64,000 bases of DNA, taken from Hemileia vastatrix. Taxonomy: Eukaryota; Basidiomycota; Pucciniomycetes; Pucciniales; Zaghouaniaceae. Numbering within the stretch: position 1 is the first letter of the stretch; each line of letters opens with the position of its first letter. The notes under the pieces were generated by a model that had not been told where the DNA came from, searched no databases, and saw nothing but the letters and a program-made list of their open reading frames with translations. The stretch is taken from positions 25,388,693-25,452,692 of the forward strand of contig JASXTE010000008.1 of assembly GCA_030280995.1 (NCBI GenBank). The letters run 5' to 3'. Positions 1 through 13,234 of this stretch are shown here, piece after piece. Made by a program: the position numbers and the translations under genes.

Positions 1-1633
1 CTTAATGAAATTAAGATTATCTTATTTTAAACATAAGAAATAATCAGTCCTGGGGATAAATAGGCTGAAAGTTATTGAAAAATGTGTCTTTCCAGCTTTA
101 CACTAATCAACAGGAAAATTAAGTTACATATTCATTATAAAAGTAAGGTAAAGTGACTATAAGATGCATGAAAAGTTTTAATTATGTATTTATAATTAAT
201 AATCAATGAATAAGAATAATACATATTCAACATTATTTCTTTTTTCACACTTATTATGGATGCATGGCAGATAATCAATATGAGTCCATAATGCCTACTC
301 AACATGGATGAATAATACACATTCAATTTTAATGCACTATGCATATAATTTATTTCATAATGCATATGAATTATATTTTGAATAATGAATATTTATATAT
401 TATAATGCATATCATATTTCATATACATATTTAATATGGATGATTGATCAACTTGTCTTCAATGTAGGTTCAAGTGGGGTTTAATTTGAGACTAATCTGA
501 GACTAAATCTACTTTAATCTGGTTTTCTAGAAGTTGATAGAGTGAAAATAACTCAGGTATGAAAAATTGAAACCTAAGAGTTAAACTGAATTCTATGACT
601 AGAAATACCCCCCCCTGCATTTTCTGTGGTGATAAAAAGATAAAAATGTAGAAAATTTGAAATGAATTTCAAAAATAAAGGAATAAAATAAGAAATGAAA
701 TGTAATAAATTAAAAAAATGATAAAATAAAATAATGGAAGTAAGAAAAAATATGGTGGAATAAACTGAAATAAAATATTGTTTTTCAGTTACACCAACTT
801 CTCTTTCCACCATCCCTTTCTCTCCCTAGTTCCCTAAAGCAACTTAAATCAGGTTTTAGTGGAAGGTCAGATGAGAAGGACTCTGAAAAAAATTCCTCTC
901 AACAAACCCACAATAATTCTGAATAGAAAAACTCAAAATTTAAAATTTAAACATAAATAAAGGTACTGGGAATTAAAAGAAGAATTAAATTTAAAATAAA
1001 ATACTCTTTGATTCATGAAAAGCAATAAAAAGATGGAAAATATTTCTGTATGTCACCACAAAAAATCAAGTGCAACTTGCTAGCAGGTGCCTATCCTTAT
1101 GCTCAGTTTTGATTTAAGAGTAAATATGATTTAATTTTGCACCAGATAGTGTGCTCATTTTTCAGTGCACAGTCTTTCTAGAAGAATTACAGCTAGTCTG
1201 AAATTGTGTTAAGTCAAAGATAGGGATTGGAGCCTGCTATCAGGTGCCCATGTTTTTTTCTGGTGAGTATTATTATTTAATATTATTAAGTTTATTTAGG
1301 ATTAAATTTTAGACTTTTCATGTCTGAATGTATGAAAGAAGGTTCAGAAAGGTTTTTTTACCCTTCATGAGATAAAACTTTCACAATCAATATACCTAAG
1401 TTGGTTGAGTTTTTTAGATTTGCGTTTAATAATGGTATAAATTATTTTTGTGTTTCTCTTCAATAAATTTGTGGTATAGATAATTTTCATGCTTCTCCTT
1501 AATAAATTTGTGGTCTCTATTTGAGATGAAGATGCTATTTTCCATATCTAAAAAACTCATAACTGATCCAAATGGGCCAAAAACCAAAGTTTGTCACACA
1601 TGTGGTGAAAATAATGAGCTAGATGTCTATTTC
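1..1633. other. AT-rich DNA without a recognisable gene
   Basis: Strongly AT-rich sequence with homopolymer runs. The open frames are short, biased toward Leu/Ile/Phe/Tyr and show no motif I recognise, so I read them as chance. No terminal repeat or retroelement fragment was recognised. It ends at the 5' LTR of element 1. Confidence 0.6.
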
Positions 1634-2811
1634 TGTCAGCCTAGGTATCCCCAGGACTGAGTAATTCTTAGGTTTAAGAAAAGATAACCTTAATTACATT
1701 AAGCTTATAAGGTAAAATTAAGGTTATAATACTTATATATATGGTTACAATACATATATATATAATTATGACACTATTCTATGACTTATAGTAGTTTAAA
1801 TAGCTTATCCATAGACTAATAGTACTTATTAAGGTTTTAATGGAGTCATAATATACTTATCCTAAGTGATATTAAGTAATTATAGACATACATAAGCTTA
1901 TATGTATACATAAACCTCATATTCAGTGAAATATGTAGTTATATTATGTATATTTATGTCTATAAGTCGTTTTTAACCTCTTAATAGCCTATAACCTTTA
2001 TTTTTATGCTAATTTTAGGTTATATGAATGTATTAAGTGGACTCACAACACCTACAAAAGCATATACACCTTTTTCAGGCACATATATCCAGTTTGGACA
2101 ACTTAATCTGATTCCTTTGATGGATTTTCACAGATTTATGGGTTGGGATATGATTACTAGGTTAATATGGATGCTTGGGGATGTTATTGGGGGCTTGGAA
2201 AGTTAATTTGGTTCCTTTACATGCTTTGGGCTTCATTATATACTCTTTGGAAGAGTTATTTTACCTGTTTCATTATGGTATCCGCTTTTATCTGTTTATT
2301 CTATTTATGGTATGGGTCTGTGGTATCATTAATTGTGATGGAGGGTCCTTACTGGAGGTCTGGGTGTTGAAAATTCTTGAAGTGGAAGCCATGGGGAGGT
2401 GGTGGGCCCTCACAGTGCTTTTATTGCCGGGGATAGCAGTGACATCATCTGGATTGAAGGTCTGTGCACTCCAGTGGATTTTGGTATAAGTAAGGGAGGA
2501 TTTGATGGGTTATTAGACATCACTTACTTACTACACATTTAATAAACACTATAAAACAATTATTATCATATATAAATATATTATAAATCATTCATAAATT
2601 GATATTATCTTTATATAAGCTATAACAATATTTTGTTTATCTATTTTCCACCACTAGCACACATAAAAATCCAAGTATTGTGAGTTTATATTGAGAATAA
2701 CTACTTTAGTAGTTTTCCCCTGAGGTTTAATCACTAAATGATTTATCAATAAGTAGTAGGACCATTAAAATTTACTATTAAATCATACTAAAACACTAGA
2801 ATACACTGAAA
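1634..2811 (+). repeat. 5' LTR of element 1
   Basis: A direct repeat of 9303-10460. Both copies start TGTCAGCCTAGG and contain the same long tract (for example GGGAGGTGGTGGGCCCTC near 2394 and 10043). The open frames at 2006-2489 lie wholly inside the LTR, recur at 9674-10139, and are not believable genes. Point differences are frequent, so the copy is old. Confidence 0.9.
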
Positions 2812-2826
2812 ATTGGGGGTGTTTCC
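2812..2826 (+). other. Putative primer-binding site of element 1
   Basis: Directly after the LTR comes ATTGGGGGTGTTTCC. Elements 2, 3 and 4 have ATTGGGAACCTTTCC, ATTGGGAGCCTTTCC and ATTGGGGGCCTTTCC at the same place. The conservation and the TGG start fit a minus-strand primer site. I cannot name the primer. Confidence 0.6.
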
Positions 2827-3321
2827 TTAATTATTACTTATTATTTAGTATAAGCCTTAGGACATGATTTTTACTCTAGTAATTCTCATACAAACCAAAT
2901 ATTTGGGTCTGAAGCATATTAATGGGTCATAATAACTCAGGTATTGCAGAGAAGAACCCTTATAATAATTTTACTAATTTTTTATAATAAAAATTAGGTA
3001 TTTACAGTAGTAACTGTACCCAATATAAACCCAATTTCACTTAGTATTTGGTAACCAATATAACATCCAATTAAATTGGTATTTGGTTAAAGCTTGGTAA
3101 GCTAATTATTCACCCTTATAAAGGTCTATTTAAACTTATTTTTTAATTTTTAACAGATTTTTTTGAATTTTTCTTATATTTTATTTAAATAAATAAAGAT
3201 ATAAATTCAGAGTAAGCTCCAGTGCTTTTATTAGTAATTATATTGCTAATAATTTTTGTCCACTAATTAACTTACAGGTTTTCTCTTTTTTATACATGAA
3301 GAATAGTTATTTAAAGTCATA

Positions 3322-3862
3322 ATGAGTTCTCCACAGGACAATGTAAGTGATATACCTGCTTTTAATACCAGGTCTAAAGCTAAAAACACTGTTTCAGGAC
3401 ATCACTATGGAGAGCCAATCCTAATTACAGCCAGAAGAAATGAGCATAGAAGAAAAGGAAACCTTATTAAAAAATATAACTATAAAAAAGACTTCACCTC
3501 CTCTTCAGGATCAACTGTCCTATCTGGTCAAAAAGGTTCTGAAACTAGAGGAGTCAAGATCTTCCATACTAAAGGAAGTAGAACAGTTTCAAAACCACTG
3601 CAAGGTGGTATTTTGGCAAACAAACCAAACTTTGGCAGATTCACAGGGAGTACAGCCAAATAAGCAACCCCCTACACAAGGAGGATCAAGTCAGTCACAG
3701 GAAAAGATCCTGGTAGAGAAATGGAAGTGGGATTTGTTCCATCAGCAGTGGTCAAGCCACAATTGCAACAGGGATCCACCCCCTCACCAGACAACCTCAG
3801 CTCACCCTTACAGAGGAAAGCAAAAGTGCCAAAAGTCAGGCCTTGCTCCTATCCCTTGGTAA
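3322..3862 (+). pseudogene. ORF1 (Gag-like N-terminal protein) of element 1, broken
   Basis: The start ATG at 3322 opens a seven-codon exon (MSSPQDN) followed by GTAAGT at 3343 and an acceptor TTTCAG ending at 3397, a 55-bp phase-0 intron equivalent to those in elements 2 and 4. Exon 2 from 3398 is in frame with the Lys/Glu-rich, probably coiled-coil region (KKVLKLEESRSSILKEVEQF) but contains at least one stop. The protein ends at PIPW followed directly by TAA at 3860. By position it is the small protein ahead of the capsid-bearing ORF2. No enzyme motif is seen; a structural or RNA-binding role is inferred only from context. Confidence 0.65.
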
Positions 3863-6800
3863 GTAGATTACCCTCTCAGATTGAACACAATAATAATGAT
3901 TACAATTTAGGTAATGTTATTGATGTGAAATATTTCCAGAGAATTGAGGAGGACTTAAGACAATTAGGTTTTGATGTAGATACACCTGATTTACCTTTTG
4001 TTAGTAACAATAGTACTATTTACAATAATAATACAGTTAAACCTCAGATGCCACCACTTATTAGTGAGATGAAAACTTCACTAACTAGTGAATAATGTGA
4101 GAAGGAAGACATAGAGTATTCTAATAATAACCCAACTGTCCATAGAATTGTGTCAGAATTATGGAATAGAATGACTTAGTGTGAGGAACAGAAAATTAAG
4201 CTCACAAGTGAAACAATTTTGTCTTTGAAATTGAATAATTCTCAATTGGCAAGAAGAAATAAAGAATTAGAGAATGAACACCTGTCTCTAACCCTTAAAT
4301 ATGATTCTTTAAGTAATAGATATAGTGACCTTTCAAACAAATTCTGTGAGTTAGAAAAATTGTATAAAGCACATTTATTCAAAAAGGAATCAAGAACAAA
4401 GTTATCTTTTGCACAAACAAATCAGAGTGTTTCTGATCTGTTACAAAGATTAAATAAGGTTTAGATTGAAACTACCAATCAACTAATAAATGAGGATAAC
4501 CATAAGTATAGATAGTATAATAATAATCCTTTCATTTAAAAAAATGAATCTCAATCATTTCAAATGCCACCACAAGTAAAAACATCTGGTGGAAGTGTCA
4601 AGTCTGAGAAGAAAAATGTAAGTCACAAATCTTTACAAGAGGAAATACAAGACCATTTATCTAGAGTGAATGAGTTATTGAATTTACCTAAGATTAGTGA
4701 GAATAAATCCAATCAGAAGAGCTGGCCAAAGATTGATCAGTACCCAACTTATGATGGTTAAGCCAGCTCTGATTGGCAGCATTTTATTCAAATAATTGGC
4801 AATTTCAAATTCTCATATAAGTTGCCAGATGAAGAAATAACATCAAAACTGATCACTTTGTTTAAGGATGTTGCTTTATTATGGTTTGAATCTGTATTAA
4901 GTGAGGGTAAAGATTACTCTTGGGCTGAATGGAGACACCTGATTGAAAAACAATTTGGAGGTTATAAGTTCAGACTAACTCAGCATAGATTATATGAGAA
5001 AACTAGGTATAATCTGTTGAATGGTGACAAACCAATGGTATTTTTAATCAATTTAAATAAAATATTGAAAGCCATTGAGCCAAATATAGATTTTAACTTA
5101 TGGAAAGATAAAATAATATATAAATTACCTATATCTGTTGGAGACATTGTTGTAGCTAGAACAATAATGGTTAATGAGTACTCTGAATTTATTAATATCT
5201 TTAATGAAATATTATTGAACCATAAGTATGAAGCAAGGTACACCACTTATAAATAAATAATGAGCCTGTGAAAAATCAGAATTCAAAAACACTACAGTAA
5301 AAGCAGAAAAAAACTACTTCACCTGTAGTACCTCAAAAATATGAGACTAACACTTGTTATAAGTGTAATAAGCCTTGGGTTAAAGGTCACAAATATGAGA
5401 AAAACCTTAATATTTTGAAAATCAGCAAGAATCTGAAAATGAAACAGAAAAAAGTAAAGATTCAAGTGATTATGACAGTAATATCCCATATAGTGATAAA
5501 AATGAAATCTGTATGTTGAAAGATGATTTTTCCATCTTTGAAAATCCAATATTAAGTATGGACTCAAATGAATTCTTAATGACTTTTGAGGATGATGAAA
5601 TCATTAAAGATATACAAGTTGATAATTTAAAAATGACACCTATCACTGTTCCAGCTATTATTTCTGGAGAAAATGTAAATATAGTATTGGACATAGGAGC
5701 TGCTGGCTCTGTTGTTTCTACAAGTATATTACAGAAAATTGATAGTGATTATAAGTCAAAGCTTGAACCCCTTCATAGTAAAAATTAAAGAGGTTTTGGA
5801 TCATTACTACACCCCATTGGTAGATACAAAGCTGCTGTTTTCTTTAAACATCAACATGGTTATGTTAGATTAACTTGTGACTTTGTAGTAATGGATAATA
5901 CTAATTTTAGTAGCTGTTTTATCATTGGAAATGACATTCTGACTAATTTTGGTGTGAAATTAGACCCTGCTAATAATAATTTTACAATTGGCATGAATGG
6001 TAAAAGGAAATTTAAAATAAATTCTTTTAACACAGTCTTAAAAATTTAGTCAGTCATAGATATTCCTTGCAAAGGAAGAGAATCCATTGAGATGGAACTT
6101 CTGGAAACAGAAATTTCAAAAGCATCATTTGGAACTCTGATAAGTGAAACTGAGAAAACAAATATTTTGGACTTAATTAAAGCATTTCCAATGGACCTTG
6201 CACATGGGACCAATGAACTTGGCCTTGTAAAAGATCATGAGATGAAGATTATTTTAACCTGTGATATGGATGATATTCCTTCTAGTATTAAAAAGAAACC
6301 ATACCCTGCTTAACCAATGAAGAGGAATGACATAGAGGACAATATTAAGATGTTTTTAAAGATGAACATTTTTGAAAAGGCTGAAACTACACCAAAATAT
6401 TGTGTAATATCACCAGTGCTAATTTCTTATGAACAAGATAAAGCAAGACTGTGCGGTGATTATAGAGCATTAAATACATTTAAAGTAGATGATATTTACC
6501 CCTTTCCAAGGATTGCCTCTATAAATGCTACTCTTAAAGGTGCTAAATACATAAGTTGCCTAGATGGAAATAAAGGGTACCATCAAATTATTGTTGAAAA
6601 GAATTCACAGAACTTTATGTTGATAACAACACATATGGGAATATATAAATATTTTAGGATGCCATTTGGACCAAACAATGCTCTGTCAGTATTTCAGAAG
6701 TTAATGGATATAATATTCCATAATGAAATGATTGAGGGATGGTTAATGGTATATATTGATGGCATCATAGTGTTCTCTAAGACATATAATGAACACTTAA

Positions 6801-9186
6801 TCCATTTAAAGAAGGTCTTTCAGAAAATGGATGAAATAAAGATGACCCTTGCATTTAAGAAATGTAAATTTGGGTTCGAGTCTTTAAAAGTGCTTGGTCA
6901 TATTGTATCTGGCTTAAAAATATGTGTAGACCAAAATAAGGTGGCTGAAATCAAGAATATTGGAATTACTCAAAATTTAAATGATGTACAATCTTTTCTT
7001 GGTATGTGTGATTATTATAGACAATATATAAAGAGCTACCAATTAATTGCTGCACCATTGAGCACACTGATAAGTAAATCAGAAGCTTTCATTTGGAACA
7101 ATGAAAGACAACAGGCTTTTGATAAATTGAAAGAATGTTTGATGACAGCTCCTATCTTAGGATTACAAGATTTTCAATTACCTTTTGTATTGTATACTGA
7201 TGCAATTTTTATTAGTTTGGGTGCTGATTTGCATCAAACAAAACTTATTGAAGGGAAAATTTCAGAAGTAGTAATTTGCTATATTTCAAGTACTCTAAGA
7301 AGTAGTGAATTGAAATATGGTGCTACTCAACTTGAGTGTTTGGAAGTAGTATAGGCTCTTGAGAAGCTACATTATTACCTTGAAGACCAAAAATTTGAGT
7401 TAATAACTGACTGTAGTGCAGTTAAGTCACTCTTAAACATGAAAACTCCTAATAGACATATGTTTAGATGTCAATTAGCTGTACAAGAGTACAGAGGGAG
7501 AATGACTATTACACATAGATCAGGAACCTTAAACTCTAATGTAAATCTGTTATCTAGAGTACCTCTACCTAATAATGATGATAATCTTGCTTATGGTCCT
7601 GAAACAGAAATTATTAAACTTTATGGCATTTATATTGTAGATCTTGAGGATGAATTTATGCAGTCAATTCATGATAATTATGCTTCAGATCCTAACTTGC
7701 GTAAACTTAATACAATATTAAATGATCCATATAATGCTTCAATGAGTCTTTTAATAAAAACATTACCACAGAAGTATAAGGAGGCATTAGAAAAGGAAAG
7801 CTTTCCATTGAGGATGGTTTTATATATTACAGGTAGAAATTAAGCAATGTAATTGTAATTCCCTCTTCAATGAAGGAGTTAATTTTAAGTATATGTCATG
7901 ATGATATATTAGCAGGACATTTTGATTTCCATAAAACATTAACCAGAGTAAAGAATACAGCTTGGTGGATTAAAATGTCTGATGATGTTCAAAAATATGC
8001 TGAAGCATGTGATTCTTGTCATAAATATAAAAGATTAACAGACAAAAGAGCTGGTTTATTACAACAAATTGAGCAGCCAAAAGCTCCATGGGAAATAGTT
8101 AACATGGACTTTGTAACAGGTTTTCCAATAGCAAGGTATAAGAGCTATAAGTACTGCTGGGTAATTGTAGATAGATTTACAAAAATGTGTAAATTTATTC
8201 CTAGCCACAAAGAGGTTTCTGCAAAGGACTTAGATTTTTTATGGTGAACACACATGTTAAATATAGCAGGATTCCCAAAAGCAATAGTTTCAGACAGAGA
8301 TCCTAAATTCACTTCTGAGTTCTGGAAATCACTTATGGATGTTTCAGGGTGTCAATTAAAACTTTCTACAGCACACCATCCACAAACTGATGGGCTAGCA
8401 GAAAAAATGATACAGACCTTAGAAGATATGATAAGAAGATATTGTGCTTTTGGTCTTGACTTTAAAGACAATGACAAATTCACGCATGATTGGGTAACCC
8501 TTATCCCAGGTTTAGAATTAGCATACAATAGTACAGTACATTCTGTCACTGGCAAAAATCCATTTGAGTTATGGTTGGGTTATGTAACTAATACCCCTGC
8601 TAAAACTCTTAATAAATTACCTAGATTAGATATCCATCCAGGTACAAAATCTTTTCTTCAGATGCAAGAATTATGCAGAAAGAATGCTCAAGAATGTATA
8701 AATAAGGCATTTGAGTATGAGAAGAAAAGATGGGATAAAGCCCATAAAGATCAAATGTTCAAAGAGGGTGATAAAGTCCTTATTTCTACACTACATTACA
8801 ATTTAAATGGTAATGTTAAATTTAAGGATCCATTAATTGGACCATTTGTATTTAAAAAGATAGTTGGTAACAATGCTGTTGAAGTTATTCTATATGCACC
8901 ATATGATAGAAAACATCCAGTATTTCATATTTCTCATATAAAACCATACCATTCTAATGATACTTCTCTATTTAAAAAAATATCAGGAAGGCATAAAAAG
9001 CAACCTGAAGAAATAGTTGAAAAGGCAGACATTGAGAAAATACTTAAAAAGAGACACCTTACAAAAGAAATGGGAGTTGAGTATCTATTAAGGTTTAAAA
9101 ATAAATCAAGTGAATATTACCAATGGTTTTCAGAAAATGAAATCTCTGATCTTAAAAATCTTTTGAAAAAATTTAAATCCAAATAA
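3859..9186 (+). pseudogene. ORF2 gag-pol of element 1, multiple stops
   Basis: Reading order: linker and coiled coil (3860-4470), capsid-like region with WPKIDQYPTYDG near 4722-4757 and on to about 5250, decayed zinc knuckle near 5355, protease-like VLDIGAAGSVVS near 5686 (DIG in place of DSG), reverse transcriptase and start of RNase H (6317-7354), rest of RNase H, integrase zinc-binding region and DDE core (7870-8700; DFVTGF, SDRDPKF, GLAEKM), then a C-terminal tail ending EYLLRFKNKSSEYYQW, homologous to the chromodomain-like tail of element 2. At least ten in-frame stops or shifts interrupt it. The RT box reads YIDG, losing a metal-binding Asp. Function is therefore fossil only. Confidence 0.88.
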
Positions 9187-9290
9187 TACTGTTTAATTCA
9201 GTATATGTATCATAGAAAATTTAAAAATTATTTTTCTATTCACTCCTTATTTATTAATTAAAATGTCTTAACAATTTTTTATTGTTTTTT

Positions 9291-9302
9291 TGGGTGAGGG
9301 AG
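9291..9302 (+). other. Polypurine tract of element 1
   Basis: GGGTGAGGGAG lies directly against the TGTCAG start of the 3' LTR. The same AGTGAGGGAG tract precedes the 3' LTR of elements 2, 3 and 4, as expected for the plus-strand primer. Confidence 0.75.
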
Positions 9303-10460
9303 TGTCAGCCTAGGTATCCCCAGGACTGAGTAATTTTTATGTTTAAGATAAGATAACCTTAATTACATTAAGGTTATAATACTTATATATATGGTTATAA
9401 TACAGATATATATAATTATTACACTATTATATGACTTATAGTAGTTTAAATAGCTTATCCATAGACTAATAGTACTTATTAAGGTGTTAATGGAGTCATA
9501 ATATACTTATCCTAAGTGATATTAAGTAGTTATAGACATACATAAGCTTATATGTATACATAAACCTCATATTAAGTGAAATATGTAGTTATATTATGTA
9601 TATTTAGGTCTATAAGTGGGTTTTAACCTCTTAATAGACTATAACCTTTATTTTTCTGATTATCTTAGATCATATGGATGTATTCAGTGGACTCAAAATG
9701 CCTACACAAGCATATACAACTTTTTCAGGCACATATATCCAGTTTGGACAACTTAATCTGATTCCTTTGATGAATTTTCACAGATTTATGGGTTGGGATA
9801 TGATTACTGGGTTAATATGGATGCTTGGGGATGTTATTGGGGGCTTAGAAAGTAAATTTGGCTACTTTACATGCTTTGGGCTTCATTATATACTCTATGG
9901 AAGAGTTATTTTACCTGTTTCATTATTGTATCCGTTTGTATCTATTTATTCTATTTATGGTATGGGTCTGTGGTATCATTAATTGTGACGGAGGGTCCTT
10001 ACTGGAGGTCTGGGTGTTGAAAATTCTTGAAGTCAACGCCATGGGGAGGTGGTGGGCCCTCAAAGTGCTTTTATTGCCGGAGATAGCAGTGAAATTGTCT
10101 GTATTGAAGGTCTGTGCACTCCAGTGGATTTTGGTATAAGCAAGGGAGGATTTGATGGGTTATTAGACGTCACTTACTTACTACAGATTTAATAAACACT
10201 ATAACACAATTATTGTCATATATAAATATATTATAAATCATTTATAAATTTATATTATCTTTATATAAGCTATAACTATATTTTATTAATCTACTTTCCA
10301 CCACTAGCATGCATAAATATCCAAGTATTGTGAGTTTAATTGAGAATAACTATTTTATTAGTCTTCCCCTGAGGTTTAATCAATAAATCATTTATCAATA
10401 CTTAGTAGGACCATTAAAATTTACTCTTAAATCATATTTAAACACTAGCATACACTGACA
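9303..10460 (+). repeat. 3' LTR of element 1
   Basis: Pairs with 1634-2811. It ends CACTGACA, the expected CA terminus, whereas the 5' copy has mutated to CTGAAA. Confidence 0.9.
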
Positions 10461-12312
10461 AGTTCAGTTTTAAAACCCTATTTTCTTCCTAGGTGCATTT
10501 TTGTGTTAAACCATTGAATATCACTTGTTGAGCCCACTTTATTTTCTCTTTTTGAAGAAGATGAAGGTGATTTGGTGTGAGTATGCTTGTAATAGAAGGG
10601 AAGACAAGGTACAGATAGAATTTTTGTATGAATCCATGGATATGAGAGAGAATAAGCCAAGGAGATGCAAATTTCAGAAAAGAAAAAAAATAATGTAGGG
10701 TAAAACAAAGACACTCCATGAATCAGACCAAAAGTTTTTCTCTGCAACCAAAAACTGAACTAGACATCTAGTTCAGGGATTTTCCCCTCTATGTCATCAA
10801 ACTTGAATTTCATTTTTGTTTTACATAGTAGAATACTTCATCAATAGAAGACTATTAAAAGAAATGGTGTTAGTAACATTATGTTCATATAAAATAAAGA
10901 TTAAACATAAATAAGTAAAATAAGATTGCATTAAAATATAAAAATAAATATTTTGGAAGGGTACCCAGATAAATACAAAATGAAAAAACATATCAGTAGA
11001 AGATTTAATTTGGCATGTCATATCATTCATAAATCAAATTACCCCCATTACCCATAATGATATTTGTTATATTACTGCTTAGGTTTCACTCTTTTGTAAC
11101 ACCATTAAAATTTAGTTTATTTAGGCTCAATTAATCTCCTATCTTTTTTATATTAAATAAATAACTTGACTGTCTGACTCTCTCTAAAAATTTAATATCA
11201 GAGATGATGTATTTTATTTTTGGGTCACAAATTAAGAACATTTTATAGTATTTTTATGTGGAATATTTGGTGATTTTGAGACCCACTAATATATATTCAT
11301 AAATTGATATTAAATAGAGTTAATATTCACTATTTTAGAATGACCTTTTATATCAGCTTAACTGAAATTACCAGAACCTGATTTAACATCATTCATAATG
11401 TTTAAAATTTATTGTTTCCCTCAGAATTCCAGCTGATTTCTTATCTTAGAAAGTATTATTTCATTTTTCAAGAAGTATCAAGGAGTATATTCTGATCACC
11501 TGATAACTAGCTGAAAATATGGACTCCATAATTTACAAGCTGAAACCTAATAAAATATTGATATCATTGAATGAGTAATGGTAGTTCAATTAGGTAGAAT
11601 ACCTTTTAGTATGTGCATTTTTCTCAGTTAAAGTGTCATATACTGGTTTTCCTAGCACCATTTTGAAATGAGACACATACATTTCACGATCAAGAAATTA
11701 ACCTCAATCAGCTCTTGTTAAAAAAGCTGTTGATCCACTTTTTGAACCAAGTTTAAGCTTGATTGTGCAAAAATGAATGAAAATACAAAAATCATTTTCC
11801 AACAATTTCCATGCTGGGGTCAAAAAAGGTTACAAAATGGGACTTCCTAGAAAGCTCCTCCATTTTATCCCTGGTTTATCTTCAAATAAATTTCAGAATA
11901 ATTCCTTCTAACTTCTGGTTATAGTGATATTATGTACCTAAACTCACCTGCAAATACACTATGAAAAAATGAAGAAGGAACCCTCATTTTTCCTGGTGTA
12001 AAACTCCTTTATTTACCAATTCACTATTATTATATTATCAAACTTTCTTCAAATAACTTTTATTTGAATATTCAAGGGCTTAAATTTTTGTTATCTATAT
12101 AAAAGTCTTCAAAAGAAAAAATTGGAGGTTTCCATACAACTTTGTACCTAAATAAATGTATTAGGGGTATGAACTTTCATGTAAGCACCCCAATATTTTC
12201 CTAGTGCTTATTTTTTAAGATAGTAAGAAAAGTATTTTATTTTCAAGAAGAAATAAAAATGCTTTCAAAAAATTAAGATAAAAACCAAATATTATGATTG
12301 AAATAAATATTA
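10461..12312. other. AT-rich spacer, no gene recognised
   Basis: About 1.85 kb between element 1 and the first MITE. Two overlapping minus-strand open frames at 10478-10747 are low-complexity and show no motif. I see no terminal repeats, RNA gene or retroelement homology. Confidence 0.5.
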
Positions 12313-12510
12313 GGAGATATCAAAGTTAGAAATTTTCAATTTCAAAATTCCTATTTTTTCCACCAAATCAACCATGATTATTATTTAAAATATGCCATAT
12401 TGTGACCCCAAAACACCTTTTTACTGAGAATTAATGTCAATTATGTGGCTTTCTTTTTGTGCTATGAAATACACTTTAAATAATTACAAATTTCTGACTT
12501 TGATACCCCC
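12313..12510. mobile_element. MITE with GGRGRTATCAAAGTTAG termini
   Basis: A 198-bp element without coding capacity. The left end GGAGATATCAAAGTTAG and right end CTGACTTTGATACCCCC are inverted repeats, flanked by TA on both sides. The interior closely matches 60794-60991 (shared TTCAATTTCAAAAT, CCACCAAATCAACCATG, AATTACAAATTTCT). The termini resemble those of the composite DNA transposon, suggesting mobilisation by a related transposase. Confidence 0.8.
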
Positions 12511-12946
12511 TAATATAGATTAGTATTAAGTAAAATGGGGTGAATAGTGTAGAAAAGGCCAATTACTTTTTTATTTTTCACCACAAAATTTTTGAGGGAG
12601 CTTCTACCAATTCTGAAATTTTAACTCAGATGGAAATAATAGTAAATTATTACAAAATCTCTGAATGAAACTCTTTTGAATCCTTACTGACCTTTAACCA
12701 AAAATTTACTGAGAAATCAATGATTACATACTGAGAATTGGCTCAGCCATGACTAAGCACTGATTCAGAAATGACTAAAGAATGAATTAAAATTTATACA
12801 TATGTGACTTCAATTAAGGGTAAATTTGACCTCAAGTGAGTTTCAGTAAAGGTATTTTTTTCATTACTACCTCAACATCTGTTACATTTTTGGGGTAATT
12901 AGAATTTAAGGTTGCTAAATTTCTAGAAATTCCACATACAATATTA
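12511..12946. other. Spacer between MITE and composite transposon
   Basis: Roughly 430 bp of AT-rich sequence; nothing recognised. The last three bases, TTA, adjoin the GGGGG terminus of the following transposon. Confidence 0.5.
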
Positions 12947-12985
12947 GGGGGTGTCAATCCTGACAAATCTGCACTTAAATTTGAC
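12947..12985. repeat. Terminal inverted repeat, transposase end
   Basis: Preceded by TTA. About three quarters of the first 39 bases match the terminus at 61036-61074, including GGGGGT-TCAAT and ATCTGCA-TTAAATT. The mirror-image right end of the MITE at 58772-59219 shows the same blocks. Confidence 0.7.
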
Positions 12986-13234
12986 CAAATCCCCACTTAT
13001 TTAAATTCGGATTTCTGAAACACACTAGCCCCAACACTGTTGGATTTCAAAATGAAACAAGTCACTTATTTCACTCGAATTCACACTTTCTCAACCAAAA
13101 GTGCTAATTTCAACATAACTTCCCATTTCACTTATATGTCAGCATCATCCCATTTATACACAGCATTCCAAAGCATAACACTTCATAACTCAAAACATTG
13201 TACATCATTTACATGTTTATACTGTATAGGAGTC

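Larger units (their letters stand above)
1634..10460 (+). mobile_element. Element 1: degenerate Ty3/Gypsy chromovirus
   Basis: A full-length but decayed LTR retrotransposon. The two LTRs start TGTCAGCCTAGG and end CTGAAA/CTGACA. The possible target duplication is imperfect, ATTTC before 1634 against AGTTC after 10460. Internal order is leader, ORF1, ORF2 (capsid, protease, RT, RNase H, integrase, chromodomain-like tail), then a polypurine tract against the 3' LTR. Many in-frame stops, an altered RT active site (YIDG for YIDD) and clearly diverged LTRs indicate an old copy unable to move by itself. Confidence 0.9.

Noticed and set aside
2006..2489. Open frames in the 5' LTR of element 1, repeated at 9674-10139
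   Set aside because: They lie inside both LTRs, are in different frames in places, and show no protein motif; conservation is explained by LTR identity.
10478..10747. Minus-strand 89-codon frame with possible membrane segment
   Set aside because: Low-complexity Phe/Ser/Lys composition, an overlapping frame of similar length, and no homologous copy or motif.
12947..12985. TWA target duplication typical of PIF/Harbinger
   Set aside because: TTA precedes several left ends, but the right ends are followed by TAA, TAT or TGA, so a 3-bp TWA duplication is not supported; only TA is consistent.
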